Source of the DNA: Flavobacteriaceae bacterium
GTDB lineage: Bacteria > Bacteroidota > Bacteroidia > Flavobacteriales > Flavobacteriaceae
Assembly (NCBI GenBank): GCA_947464335.1
Contig: CANHWG010000008.1
Location: 1-61,736, forward strand
DNA: 61,736 nt
Direction of reading: 5' to 3'
Each line of letters starts with the position of its first letter. Within the stretch, counting starts at the first letter, position 1. Under the pieces are notes generated by a model. It had not been told where the DNA came from, made no database searches, and saw only the letters and a program-made list of their open reading frames with translations. Positions 7,020-14,792 of this stretch are shown here, in pieces. The translations under genes were made by a program, and so were the position numbers.

Positions 7020-9110
7020 TTAATAAAAATCAGCTCTGTTATCCGTGATATCAGCATCGTTTTTCAATGCTGGCATTACTCTTCCAGTGTAGTTCACCAC
7101 TTGTTGTTTTAACTTAGTAACGTACTCATCATATTTCTGAATTTTTGGAGCTTTTGTTACCAATTTAGTATTCACTACAAAAACACCACCATTACCTTCA
7201 ATAGGTTTTGAAAGCTGACCTACTTTTGATGTAAAGGCATTTCCAACTACTTTAGGTTCGAAACCTGCACCTGGAACATTAGGGTTTTCGATAGTTAAAT
7301 CAATAGCATTTAGAACTGTTACTTTATTAGCAGCAGCAATTGCCTCTAAAGAAGTACCTTTCATTTTTGCCATTATTTTTGCTGTTTTCTTTTTATTCTT
7401 AAGTATATTTTCTACTTGTGGTCTTGCTTCATCTGCAGTCATTAATCCTTTTTCAGCAATGCTTTTTAATTTTACAATGACATGACCAACATTAACTACT
7501 TCAAATCGTTTTACACTACCAATTTTACTATCTCCTTCAAAAGCCCATTTCACAATTTGTCTTTGATTGCTGATATCTCCAAAACTTTCGTCAATAGCTT
7601 TTACTCTTGCAGGTTTATTTGAAATAAGCCTCATTTGTTTCACTAACGCATCAAAATCCTTGTTGGCAGCATCCATTTCAAACTTGGTAGCTTGTGTATA
7701 GGTTTTATCATTTGTAGCTTCAGATGGCTGTATTTTTTGTGCTACAGTTGCTAATTTAACAGCGTCTTGTTTGTCAGTTACATTAATAATGTGATAACCA
7801 AATTGCGTTTCAACCAATCCAATTTTACCAACAGGATTATTGAAAACAAAATCGTTGAATGGTTTAACCATTTGTCCTGGTGCAAAATAACCTAAATCTC
7901 CACCTTGATTAGCAGAAGAATCATCAGAATTAGACATCGCTAACATCATAAACATTCCAGGATTTGCTAACGCTTGAGCTAACAAACCATCAGCTTTAGC
8001 TTTGGCTTGTTCTTTCGTTCTTTTTTCTTTTTTGTTTGGAACTTGTGTTCCTTCCCAACTAATTAAGATATGACTTGCTTTAGATTTAGCTCCGGCTTTT
8101 CTTCCTAACGATTTAGAAATACAATAGTAATTGTCTTTCATATACGGACCAAAAATTTCTCCAGTTGGTAAGTTAAATAATTGTTCTGCAAATGCCGCAG
8201 GTAAATCTTGCTTCGCTACATAACTAGAATCAAATGGCAAGTCTGAATTTGCATTTACAAAATCTGCATTATTGGTTACCGATTTGAAACCTGGTATAGT
8301 ATCGTTTATACCATTTTTAAATTCTACATGAGAAGTTAATAATTTATCGATGTTTGATTTAATCTCAGCCTCATCTTGTGCTGATGGTTTTTCTTGAATT
8401 AATACATAATCCAATTCACGAGACTCTTCAGATTTGAACTTTTTCTCTTTGGTTTTCATGTAAGCAACAATTTCATCATCGGTAACTTTAACTTCGCTAT
8501 CTTTTATCGAAGCGAATTGAACCATCACAAAGTCAAAATTAACTTTATTAGTTTCTGATTCGTATTTAAATTTACCTTCGCTTGTAGTGGTAAACATTGC
8601 TCCTTTTACCAAAGAGTTATAGATTTGATATTTTGCGTTTAATTCAGCATTTTTCTCTTCTTCTTTTAACATTTTTATTCCTTCTGGAGCCGCTTTAAAA
8701 TAGTCTTTAAACTTGTTTAAATCAAATTTACCTGCAGCATTCAAAAACATTTGGTTTTGTGAATATCTCTGGTCATTTTTTAAAACTTCAACAATGTGTT
8801 TTTCACCAACTCTGATTCCAAGTTTTTCAAATTCAGCAGTAAGTAAAGCTATGTTTACTTCTTGATTCCATACTTGGTTTGATGCTTGCATCGAAGTCAT
8901 ATTCTGACCTTGAGAATTTTTCTCCGTATTTGCAACCTTTATTCTAAATTCGTCAAAAGAGATATCTTTTCCATTTACAGAACCTACATCAGTTGAGATG
9001 CTTTTCATCCCGCTATTAAATAAATCTTGTATTACAAATGCTAATAAAGCAAATCCTATTGCTAATAAAAGTAATCCCGAACGGTTTCTAATTTTTGATA
9101 AAACTGCCAT
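7020..9110 (-). CDS. PpiD/SurA-like peptidylprolyl isomerase, membrane-anchored periplasmic chaperone
   Basis: The 696-residue protein starts with a short cytoplasmic segment and one membrane helix at about residues 12-30, the PpiD arrangement. A SurA-N-like chaperone region follows (about 40-250). A parvulin rotamase domain begins near SKASHILISWEG and contains GGDLGYFAPGQM and FGYHIINV. A second, degenerate parvulin-like part forms the C-terminus. PpiD-type proteins sit at the exit of the Sec channel and help newly exported outer-membrane and periplasmic proteins fold. It is the last gene of the coaX-lptC run, 108 bases after the CNNM gene, and may have its own promoter. Its place beside lptC and an outer-membrane barrel fits envelope biogenesis. 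Confidence 0.85.
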   Translation of the reverse strand: MAVLSKIRNRSGLLLLAIGFALLAFVIQDLFNSGMKSISTDVGSVNGKDISFDEFRIKVANTEKNSQGQNMTSMQASNQVWNQEVNIALLTAEFEKLGIRVGEKHIVEVLKNDQRYSQNQMFLNAAGKFDLNKFKDYFKAAPEGIKMLKEEEKNAELNAKYQIYNSLVKGAMFTTTSEGKFKYESETNKVNFDFVMVQFASIKDSEVKVTDDEIVAYMKTKEKKFKSEESRELDYVLIQEKPSAQDEAEIKSNIDKLLTSHVEFKNGINDTIPGFKSVTNNADFVNANSDLPFDSSYVAKQDLPAAFAEQLFNLPTGEIFGPYMKDNYYCISKSLGRKAGAKSKASHILISWEGTQVPNKKEKRTKEQAKAKADGLLAQALANPGMFMMLAMSNSDDSSANQGGDLGYFAPGQMVKPFNDFVFNNPVGKIGLVETQFGYHIINVTDKQDAVKLATVAQKIQPSEATNDKTYTQATKFEMDAANKDFDALVKQMRLISNKPARVKAIDESFGDISNQRQIVKWAFEGDSKIGSVKRFEVVNVGHVIVKLKSIAEKGLMTADEARPQVENILKNKKKTAKIMAKMKGTSLEAIAAANKVTVLNAIDLTIENPNVPGAGFEPKVVGNAFTSKVGQLSKPIEGNGGVFVVNTKLVTKAPKIQKYDEYVTKLKQQVVNYTGRVMPALKNDADITDNRADFY

Positions 9111-9218
9111 TTCTATTTTTTGTTAATTTTATTTCAGTTTGCGAAAATACAATTATATGTCTAATAACAAAACACACAACCCTATAATTTCGTTTAAATG
9201 TTGATTTTTTACGAGAAA

Positions 9219-10478
9219 TTAATCCAATACCGTCATTTTTACTAATTCGATTTTTTTATTAGTGGCTTCTTCAATAAGAAATTGAAAGTTGCCAATCATA
9301 ATTTTATCTCCTTTTTGTGGTATTTCTTTCGAGAAATCGACAATGAATCCGCCCAAAGTTCCATAGGAATCATTTTCGGGAATATTAAGTTTGTATTCTT
9401 CGTTAAGGTATTGTACGTCCAATCTTGTAGAGAAAATATAGCTGTTATCATCAACTTTATTTTCAATTAATTCTTCATCCGAATCATGTTCGTCTTCTAT
9501 TTCTCCAAAAAGTTCTTCTACAATATCTTCCATAGTAACGATACCCGAAGTTCCTCCATATTCATCTAAAATTATGGCTACACTTTTACGCTTTTTAGTG
9601 AGTAAATTCATAGTGTCTTTGATTAAAATGGTTTCAGGAACAAACTCAACCGGAATCATTATTGACTTAATACTTCTGGGTTTTTTGAATAATTCAAACG
9701 AATGAACATAACCCACAATATCATCTAGGGTATTGATATAAACTAATATTTTAGAATACCCAGTTTTAATAAAGAGCTCTCTTAAATCAACCACCGAACT
9801 ATGAACATCAACAGCTACCAATTCGGTTCTAGGCGTCATAATATCTCTTGCTTTAACCCCTGAAAATTCTAGAGCATTTTGAAAAATCTGAATTTCGGAA
9901 TCGACAGTTTCATGGTCTTGAACGGAATTCATTTGTTCCGAAATATAATTACCCAATTCCACTTTACTGAATGATAGATTAATTTGATCACCTTCTGTTT
10001 TAAAAAATTTCTTCAAAACAAAATCAGAAATCCAAATTAAAAACGAGGAGATGTAATAAAATAATTTATAAAAGAAATAAGCGGGTAAAGCAAAGAATTT
10101 GATAAAACTGTTGGCATAAATTTGAAAGAATACTTTTGGTAAAAATTCTGAAGTCATTAATACTATCAGGGTAGAAAGCGTAGTTTGTAATAATAAATTA
10201 GAGAAAGGAGTTAGATTTACACCAAGTGTTTCAAACCATCGCATTAATAAGCCACCCATAAAAAAACCATAGACTACCATCGAAATGTTATTTCCAACCA
10301 GCATGGTAGCAATAAATTTAGATGGCTTTTGAGTAAGTTTTGTTAAGATTTTAGATATAAAATCATCTTGCTTCTTTTCAATTTCAAGATAAATTTTATT
10401 GGAGGAAACAAAAGCAATTTCCATCCCGGAGAAAAATGCGGAAAGTATCAAGCATAGAATGATTATTCCGATTTCCAT
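9219..10478 (-). CDS. CNNM/CBS-domain transporter (CorC/HlyC family, hemolysin-like)
   Basis: The 419-residue protein has three parts. An N-terminal CNNM transmembrane domain (about 1-150) begins with a helix containing LSAFFSGMEIAFVS, the conserved start of this family. A pair of CBS domains (about 210-325) follows, opening with DIMTPRTELVAVD and including EYGGTSGIVTMEDIVEELFGEI. A CorC_HlyC C-terminal domain holds YGTLGGFIVDF. Characterised relatives are magnesium or other divalent-cation transporters regulated by nucleotide binding to the CBS pair. Old annotations as hemolysin are misleading. It lies three bases after the 63-residue membrane-protein gene. A related gliding protein, GldE, has the same architecture, but nothing here specifically supports GldE over its paralogues. 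Confidence 0.85.
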   Translation of the reverse strand: MEIGIIILCLILSAFFSGMEIAFVSSNKIYLEIEKKQDDFISKILTKLTQKPSKFIATMLVGNNISMVVYGFFMGGLLMRWFETLGVNLTPFSNLLLQTTLSTLIVLMTSEFLPKVFFQIYANSFIKFFALPAYFFYKLFYYISSFLIWISDFVLKKFFKTEGDQINLSFSKVELGNYISEQMNSVQDHETVDSEIQIFQNALEFSGVKARDIMTPRTELVAVDVHSSVVDLRELFIKTGYSKILVYINTLDDIVGYVHSFELFKKPRSIKSIMIPVEFVPETILIKDTMNLLTKKRKSVAIILDEYGGTSGIVTMEDIVEELFGEIEDEHDSDEELIENKVDDNSYIFSTRLDVQYLNEEYKLNIPENDSYGTLGGFIVDFSKEIPQKGDKIMIGNFQFLIEEATNKKIELVKMTVLD

Positions 10479-10481
10479 GAA

Positions 10482-10673
10482 TTAAGGTTTTTTATTTCGC
10501 TCTTCAAATTTTTTGGCAAATCTTCTTCTAAAGAAAAAAAGGAAAAGACAAATTGCCGCAAACATACCGCTGATAGCGTAACTTTTGCCTGAGTTCCATT
10601 CTGCAAATGCATTAATGGCAAATAGAATTCCGGCAAGTAAATAAGCGTATTGGGTAAATTTTAAATAGTTCAT
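10482..10673 (-). CDS. Small uncharacterised inner-membrane protein (63 residues)
   Basis: Not recognised. The 63-residue protein has two hydrophobic helices (about 8-25 and 34-48) joined by a short polar turn with EWNSGKSY. It ends in a strongly basic tail (RRRFAKKFEERNKK), so by the positive-inside rule both termini should face the cytoplasm. It is packed tightly between lptC (five bases) and the CNNM gene (three bases), so co-transcription is very likely. Its constant context suggests an accessory role in envelope or lipopolysaccharide transport, but no function can be read from sequence. Confidence 0.75.
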   Translation of the reverse strand: MNYLKFTQYAYLLAGILFAINAFAEWNSGKSYAISGMFAAICLFLFFFRRRFAKKFEERNKKP

Positions 10674-10678
10674 AGTTA

Positions 10679-11227
10679 TTATTCTGATTGGATTTCTCCC
10701 GATATTTTTTGGGAGTTTACTTTTTTGAAATCTTTGCTAAAATCAATTCCTTCGCCATAAGAAACTCCTTTTGGCGAAGTAAATTTAAACTTTTTTTCGG
10801 TAAAAAACCATTCGCTTTTCTGGTCGTAGTATAATTGTTCTGTTTCCAGCATTTCACCATTTTGATTGGATATTTTTACGGTGTTTTGTAAATCGATCAA
10901 ATTGGTGTTTTTGTGCGAAACCGCATATTTGGCATCAATATAGGTTTGCTTGCCATTTTTGTCAAATAAGGTTAAATGGATGCCTTTTGGGAATTCAGTA
11001 AACGGATAGGCAACCGTTGCATAATCTAACATTTTCGGACTAATCAGATTGGCTGTAATTCTGCCAGAATCGGTATATTTTAGATTGATGTCATCTGCAT
11101 CACCGCTCGGCGAAAATTCAGCAAATCCCATTTTCTGAACATCACGAAAATTACTTTCACAACTTGTAATTGTAAAGCCAAAAAAAGCAAAAAGAATAAT
11201 GACGCTATTTTTAGTTAAAGATTTCAT
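10679..11227 (-). CDS. lptC: LptC, lipopolysaccharide export system periplasmic component
   Basis: LptC relays lipopolysaccharide from the inner-membrane LptBFG transporter to the periplasmic LptA bridge. The 182-residue protein has a short hydrophobic N-terminus ending in FTITSCES, so unlike E. coli LptC it appears to be a lipoprotein. The body is a beta-jellyroll with the family pattern: a predicted strand series from YTDSGRITANLISPKM, then FPKGIHLTLFDKNGK, IDAKYAV, LIDLQNTVKISNQNGEMLETEQLYYD and FTSPKGVSYGEGIDF. The last two segments are the most conserved part of LptC/YrbK proteins. Its ATG overlaps the TPR gene stop by one base (TAATG), giving coupling. Confidence 0.88.
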   Translation of the reverse strand: MKSLTKNSVIILFAFFGFTITSCESNFRDVQKMGFAEFSPSGDADDINLKYTDSGRITANLISPKMLDYATVAYPFTEFPKGIHLTLFDKNGKQTYIDAKYAVSHKNTNLIDLQNTVKISNQNGEMLETEQLYYDQKSEWFFTEKKFKFTSPKGVSYGEGIDFSKDFKKVNSQKISGEIQSE

Positions 11228-12495
11228 TACTTGATAGGAAAGGTAATGGTTTCATTAATCCAACATGAAAGGGTAATAGTTTTTCCGTTCATCTTGGCTT
11301 TAGAAATTTCTGATGGCGTTAGTGAGTTTGGAGCAAAATTAGCGGTCATTTTTTCAACCGTTGGTTTTAATCTGGGATCAGCTAAACTTGCTTTTTGGGC
11401 TGTTTCAATGGCTAAATAATGCACTGCTTTTTTTTCAAAATCAGTTGCTCCACAGTCTTTTGCGCCATTGCTGTATAGTTGTGCTAAAAACAAATAGGCT
11501 TTACCCATTTTTGGGTCAGCTGTTAATGCTTTGTTTAAATACTCTTTAGATTTTGATTTATCGTTAACCAATAAACCCGTTGCAAGTGTATAATATAATT
11601 TAGCTTTTTCTAGAGGATTTTTTTGCAATTCAGCTGATTCAATATAGAATTTTATCGCTTCGGGAAATTTTCTTTTTTTAATATTTGTCAATGCCATGAA
11701 ATTGGCTGATTGTGCTGTTACTTTTAGAGCGTATAGTCTTTCGGCTAAAGTTTGAAAAATGGGTTTAGCGGTGCATTTTCCAGAAAGACTTATCAAAGAA
11801 GAAGCTAACCAGTCGGTATTTTCTTTGTTTTTGTCGAGGTTTTTTGAATAAAAATCGCTTAGGTTTTCACAAGTTGCAATTTCATTCATTAAATCATCTA
11901 TTCCTCTTTGAACGGTTTTATAATCATTATTTTCGGGATACAATTCTTTAAGTTTATTTAGTACTGTACTTAGTGAACTATATTTTTCTAAAATTAAACT
12001 TGGTGTAATTTTTTTGTCACCGTCATTATATCGTTCACAATAGAGGTTGAAATACGTACTAATAGCATTGGCATCGGTTATATTTTGAGATACTTTGGCA
12101 AAGCCACTGTCCAATAATGTAAATATTTCTTCTTTTGAATCAATTTTATGGGTTACCAAAGTCATCGCTTTTTTTATTTCAAAATCGGGAATCGCTATGG
12201 GGAAATTTTTATTGTACTGATCATATAGTTTTAAAAGATCTCGAACCCATTTCTCTTTTTCTTCTAGATTAGCATTGTCGATTTTAAAATTCAGTATTTG
12301 AATACCATCAGAGTAAATGACTTCGCTTTCTTTTGGGCAAATTTTTCTAACATCATTCCAAGATTCGAATGATTCTGAGATTTTATTAGCGACAAGTAAT
12401 TCTTGATAAATCTTTATTTTTGAAGAACAATCTATTTTTTGCGCATTACTATTTGTAATAAACAAAATTCCAAGTAAAAAAATAATTGACTTCAT
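11227..12495 (-). CDS. Periplasmic tetratricopeptide-repeat protein of the lptC operon
   Basis: The 422-residue protein begins with a signal peptide (cleavage near NSNAQ). It is largely helical with TPR-like pairs, clearest at about 265-345, where KRKFPEAIKFYIESAELQ, LEKAKLYYTLATGLL and SKSKEYLNKALTADP, then KAYLFLAQLY, follow the TPR residue pattern. The end carries a short beta-type tail with TLSCWINETITFP and four or more cysteines are scattered through the mature part. TPR proteins are scaffolds, and export plus the lptC context suggests a partner in outer-membrane assembly. No characterised homologue is recognised. It lies 12 bases after the barrel gene and overlaps lptC by one base. Confidence 0.75.
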   Translation of the reverse strand: MKSIIFLLGILFITNSNAQKIDCSSKIKIYQELLVANKISESFESWNDVRKICPKESEVIYSDGIQILNFKIDNANLEEKEKWVRDLLKLYDQYNKNFPIAIPDFEIKKAMTLVTHKIDSKEEIFTLLDSGFAKVSQNITDANAISTYFNLYCERYNDGDKKITPSLILEKYSSLSTVLNKLKELYPENNDYKTVQRGIDDLMNEIATCENLSDFYSKNLDKNKENTDWLASSLISLSGKCTAKPIFQTLAERLYALKVTAQSANFMALTNIKKRKFPEAIKFYIESAELQKNPLEKAKLYYTLATGLLVNDKSKSKEYLNKALTADPKMGKAYLFLAQLYSNGAKDCGATDFEKKAVHYLAIETAQKASLADPRLKPTVEKMTANFAPNSLTPSEISKAKMNGKTITLSCWINETITFPIK

Positions 12496-12507
12496 AATTG
12501 AAAAGTT

Positions 12508-13776
12508 TTAGTCGTATTTACGTTTTACAAACCATCTATCACTTAATGATAATCCTACACTAAAATTAACGTAGTTTTCTTCTACTAAATTAAAATATTT
12601 TGTACCTCTTTTACCAATTTCAACACCAACATTTATATTCGAAAAAATTCCACCTAAAGGCAAACCCAATCCAAAGGTACCCGCAAAATCATTGATGGAT
12701 TTATTTTGAAGAACTAAGCCGGTATTTTCATAACGCAAACCTCCGCGATAGACAATTCTTTTATAATAGTTAGAATAGGAATTGTAATTTGGAATATAGA
12801 AACCTCCCAAACTATAACGAATAGAGTTTTCAAAAGAAGCACCTTCAATATCATTAAAACGATTCGACATCACGCTATTTTGAATGAAACTTATTTCACC
12901 ACCAATCAACCATTTTTTTACTTCACCAAAGCCTGATCCAAATGAAAGTTTTGAAGGTAATTTTATGATTGAGTTTTCAACAGGTATTACCTGTGTTTCA
13001 ACAACACTTACCGCACTAGAGGAAAAGGATACTATTTGAATATTGCGGTTATTAGTTAAGGTTAATTTGGATTCTGGCGAATAGGTTAGACTGCTAAAAA
13101 AAGAATGTTTTGTACTTGTTTTTGTTTGATAGGTTAAACCAAAATTATAACTAACACCTCTTAGGTCCGATGAATTGTTTTCTTTTGATCCAAATTGAAG
13201 ATCCGATTGAAATACTAGATTACTAGTTTCAATAATTCCAAAATTATATTGAATGTCAGCACCAATGTTAATTTTCTTTGAAAGCTGATATCCAAAACCA
13301 ACGAAAACTTTATTTACGCCTCCAATTCCGTTGAGTCTCGTAAATAAATTACTAACAACAGTATTGTTGTTGTCTGTTATATCAGTTACACGCTGTGTTT
13401 TATAGCCAACAGAAGAATAAGGCATAAGTCCAAACCCGATACCTAATTTTCCTATGGGTAAACCAACAGCCAAATAGTCTAGTGAAGTTCTTCTGGCTTT
13501 TGCTTCATCTATTTCAGTAACCGATTTAGAGTTGGCATACGTTCCACCAATATTAAAACCAGTTAGTTTTAAACTAGCATAATGAGCAGGGTTTTGAACA
13601 TTGACATGAATGCTATCTGGAAAAACCGATATACTACCCATAGAGCGGTTTTCAACGGTACCTTTAAATTTAACATCGCCAATTCCATAAAAAGAGTAGG
13701 GAGAAGATGTGCCTTCTTGCGCAAAGATTGCCAATGAAAAAAGTAAACAGATGCCTACTATAATTTTTTTAATCAT
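12508..13776 (-). CDS. Outer-membrane beta-barrel protein (OmpP1/FadL-like fold)
   Basis: The 422-residue protein has a signal peptide ending at IFAQEG. It then shows the long alternation of hydrophobic and polar residues typical of beta-barrels, with repeated short strands ending in aromatic residues (YSFYGIGDV, LGIGFGLMPYSSVGYK, VFVGFGYQLSKKINIGADIQYNFG, VSYNFGLTYQT). It ends in a final strand, NFSVGLSLSDRWFVKRKYD. The spacing resembles the FadL/OmpP1-type barrels that are numerous in Bacteroidota, but no ligand can be deduced. The start overlaps the coaX stop by four bases (ATGA), so it is translationally coupled to coaX and heads the envelope genes of this operon. Confidence 0.8.
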   Translation of the reverse strand: MIKKIIVGICLLFSLAIFAQEGTSSPYSFYGIGDVKFKGTVENRSMGSISVFPDSIHVNVQNPAHYASLKLTGFNIGGTYANSKSVTEIDEAKARRTSLDYLAVGLPIGKLGIGFGLMPYSSVGYKTQRVTDITDNNNTVVSNLFTRLNGIGGVNKVFVGFGYQLSKKINIGADIQYNFGIIETSNLVFQSDLQFGSKENNSSDLRGVSYNFGLTYQTKTSTKHSFFSSLTYSPESKLTLTNNRNIQIVSFSSSAVSVVETQVIPVENSIIKLPSKLSFGSGFGEVKKWLIGGEISFIQNSVMSNRFNDIEGASFENSIRYSLGGFYIPNYNSYSNYYKRIVYRGGLRYENTGLVLQNKSINDFAGTFGLGLPLGGIFSNINVGVEIGKRGTKYFNLVEENYVNFSVGLSLSDRWFVKRKYD

Positions 13777-14501
13777 TTTTGATTGTATTGAAATGTTTGA
13801 TTCAAACTTTCAAGCAGAAAATTTGAATTGGCAAATATGGTATTTTTTAATCTCTTAGCCAAAAAATCTGAGTCGCCACCCGTTAAAATTATGATAAATT
13901 TAGGGTATTGGGTTGCGTAAAGTTCAATAAATCCATCAATTTCTAGAGCGACACCATTAATAACGCCCGAATGAATAGATTCTAGAGTAGATTTTCCAAT
14001 AAAATTTTCGGGTAGACTTTTTGATAGCAAAGGTAATTTTGCAGTTTGTTGATGCAAAGATTCATATCTTATTCGTATACCTGGAGAAATGGCACCACCA
14101 AGATAATTTTCGTTTTCATCAATAAAATCATAGGTAATGCAAGTGCCAGCATCAATTACCAATCGATTTTGATTGGGATATTGAAGTGTTGCTCCTGACG
14201 CTAATACCATTCTGTCAATTCCAAGAGTAGTTGGAGTACGGTATAAATTATGGAAAGGGAATTTACTTTGAGGTGAAATAAAATGCAATTTGACTTCCTT
14301 TTTTAAAGACAAAAAGCTTTCTTCTTTTAGATTTCCAACACTAGCAACAACGATATGTTGAATTTTTTGAAACTTATTTAATACATCTTCAACTTTATTT
14401 GTTAGTTCCTCTTTAGAAAAAATATAAGTTTCAATAATCCTATTTTGTTCAAAGACAGCCGCTTTGATTTGAGTATTACCAGCATCAATCGTTAAAAGCA
14501 T
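13773..14501 (-). CDS. coaX: Type III pantothenate kinase CoaX
   Basis: CoaX phosphorylates pantothenate, the first committed step of coenzyme A synthesis. The 242-residue protein has the ASKHA-fold markers of the type III enzyme: the N-terminal phosphate-binding LTIDAGNTQIKAAVFE, the GIDRMVLASGA segment containing the catalytic-region Asp-Arg pair, and the second phosphate motif VIDAGTCITYDFID. It also has the GGAISPGIRIRYESLH segment and a C-terminal ILTGGDS adenosine motif. The length is usual for the family. It is the first gene of the minus-strand operon running to 7020. The link to the envelope genes is probably one of operon history rather than pathway. Confidence 0.95.
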   Translation of the reverse strand: MLLTIDAGNTQIKAAVFEQNRIIETYIFSKEELTNKVEDVLNKFQKIQHIVVASVGNLKEESFLSLKKEVKLHFISPQSKFPFHNLYRTPTTLGIDRMVLASGATLQYPNQNRLVIDAGTCITYDFIDENENYLGGAISPGIRIRYESLHQQTAKLPLLSKSLPENFIGKSTLESIHSGVINGVALEIDGFIELYATQYPKFIIILTGGDSDFLAKRLKNTIFANSNFLLESLNQTFQYNQK

Positions 14502-14551
14502 AATAAATGTTTAAGGTTCAAAGTTACGAATAGTTTTTTTTTAGTATTTGT

Positions 14552-14582
14552 TTTGGATAAATTAAAAATCGTTCTATATTTG
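14552..14582 (+). promoter_or_regulatory. Bacteroidota sigma-A type promoter of tRNA-Phe
   Basis: TTTG at 14552-14555 and TATATTTG at 14575-14582 are separated by exactly 19 bases, the consensus spacing for Bacteroidota housekeeping promoters. The predicted start site is about 10 bases before the mature tRNA 5' end. This is the cleanest promoter in the window. Confidence 0.8.
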
Positions 14583-14598
14583 CACCCGCATCAAAAAA

Positions 14599-14671
14599 GG
14601 TACCTTAGCTCAGTTGGTAGAGCAATGGACTGAAAATCCATGTGTCCCTGGTTCGATTCCTGGAGGTACCA
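14599..14671 (+). tRNA. tRNA-Phe (GAA)
   Basis: A full cloverleaf is readable. The 7-bp acceptor stem GGTACCT/AGGTACC is followed by a D arm with GCTC/GAGC, an anticodon stem ATGGA/TCCAT with loop CTGAAAA (anticodon GAA), and a T arm with loop TTCGATT and discriminator A. The CCA end is not encoded. The T stem CCTGG/CCTGG contains a central U-U mismatch (positions 51-63). A standard promoter and terminator flank the gene. Confidence 0.95.
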
Positions 14672-14675
14672 CAAA

Positions 14676-14708
14676 CAAACCCATCACTGAAAAGTTGATG
14701 GGTTTTTT
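14676..14708 (+). terminator. Terminator of tRNA-Phe
   Basis: AAACCCATCA pairs with TGATGGGTTT across a short A-rich loop, followed by a run of six T. It starts a few bases after the tRNA 3' end and would end the tRNA transcript before the DPP IV gene. Confidence 0.85.
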
Positions 14709-14792
14709 GTTTAAAACTGCTTTTAACATAAAAAAGTGCCATTATTTATATTTTTTTCACTAAAATTGACCGTTTTTTAAAATTCCAATGTA

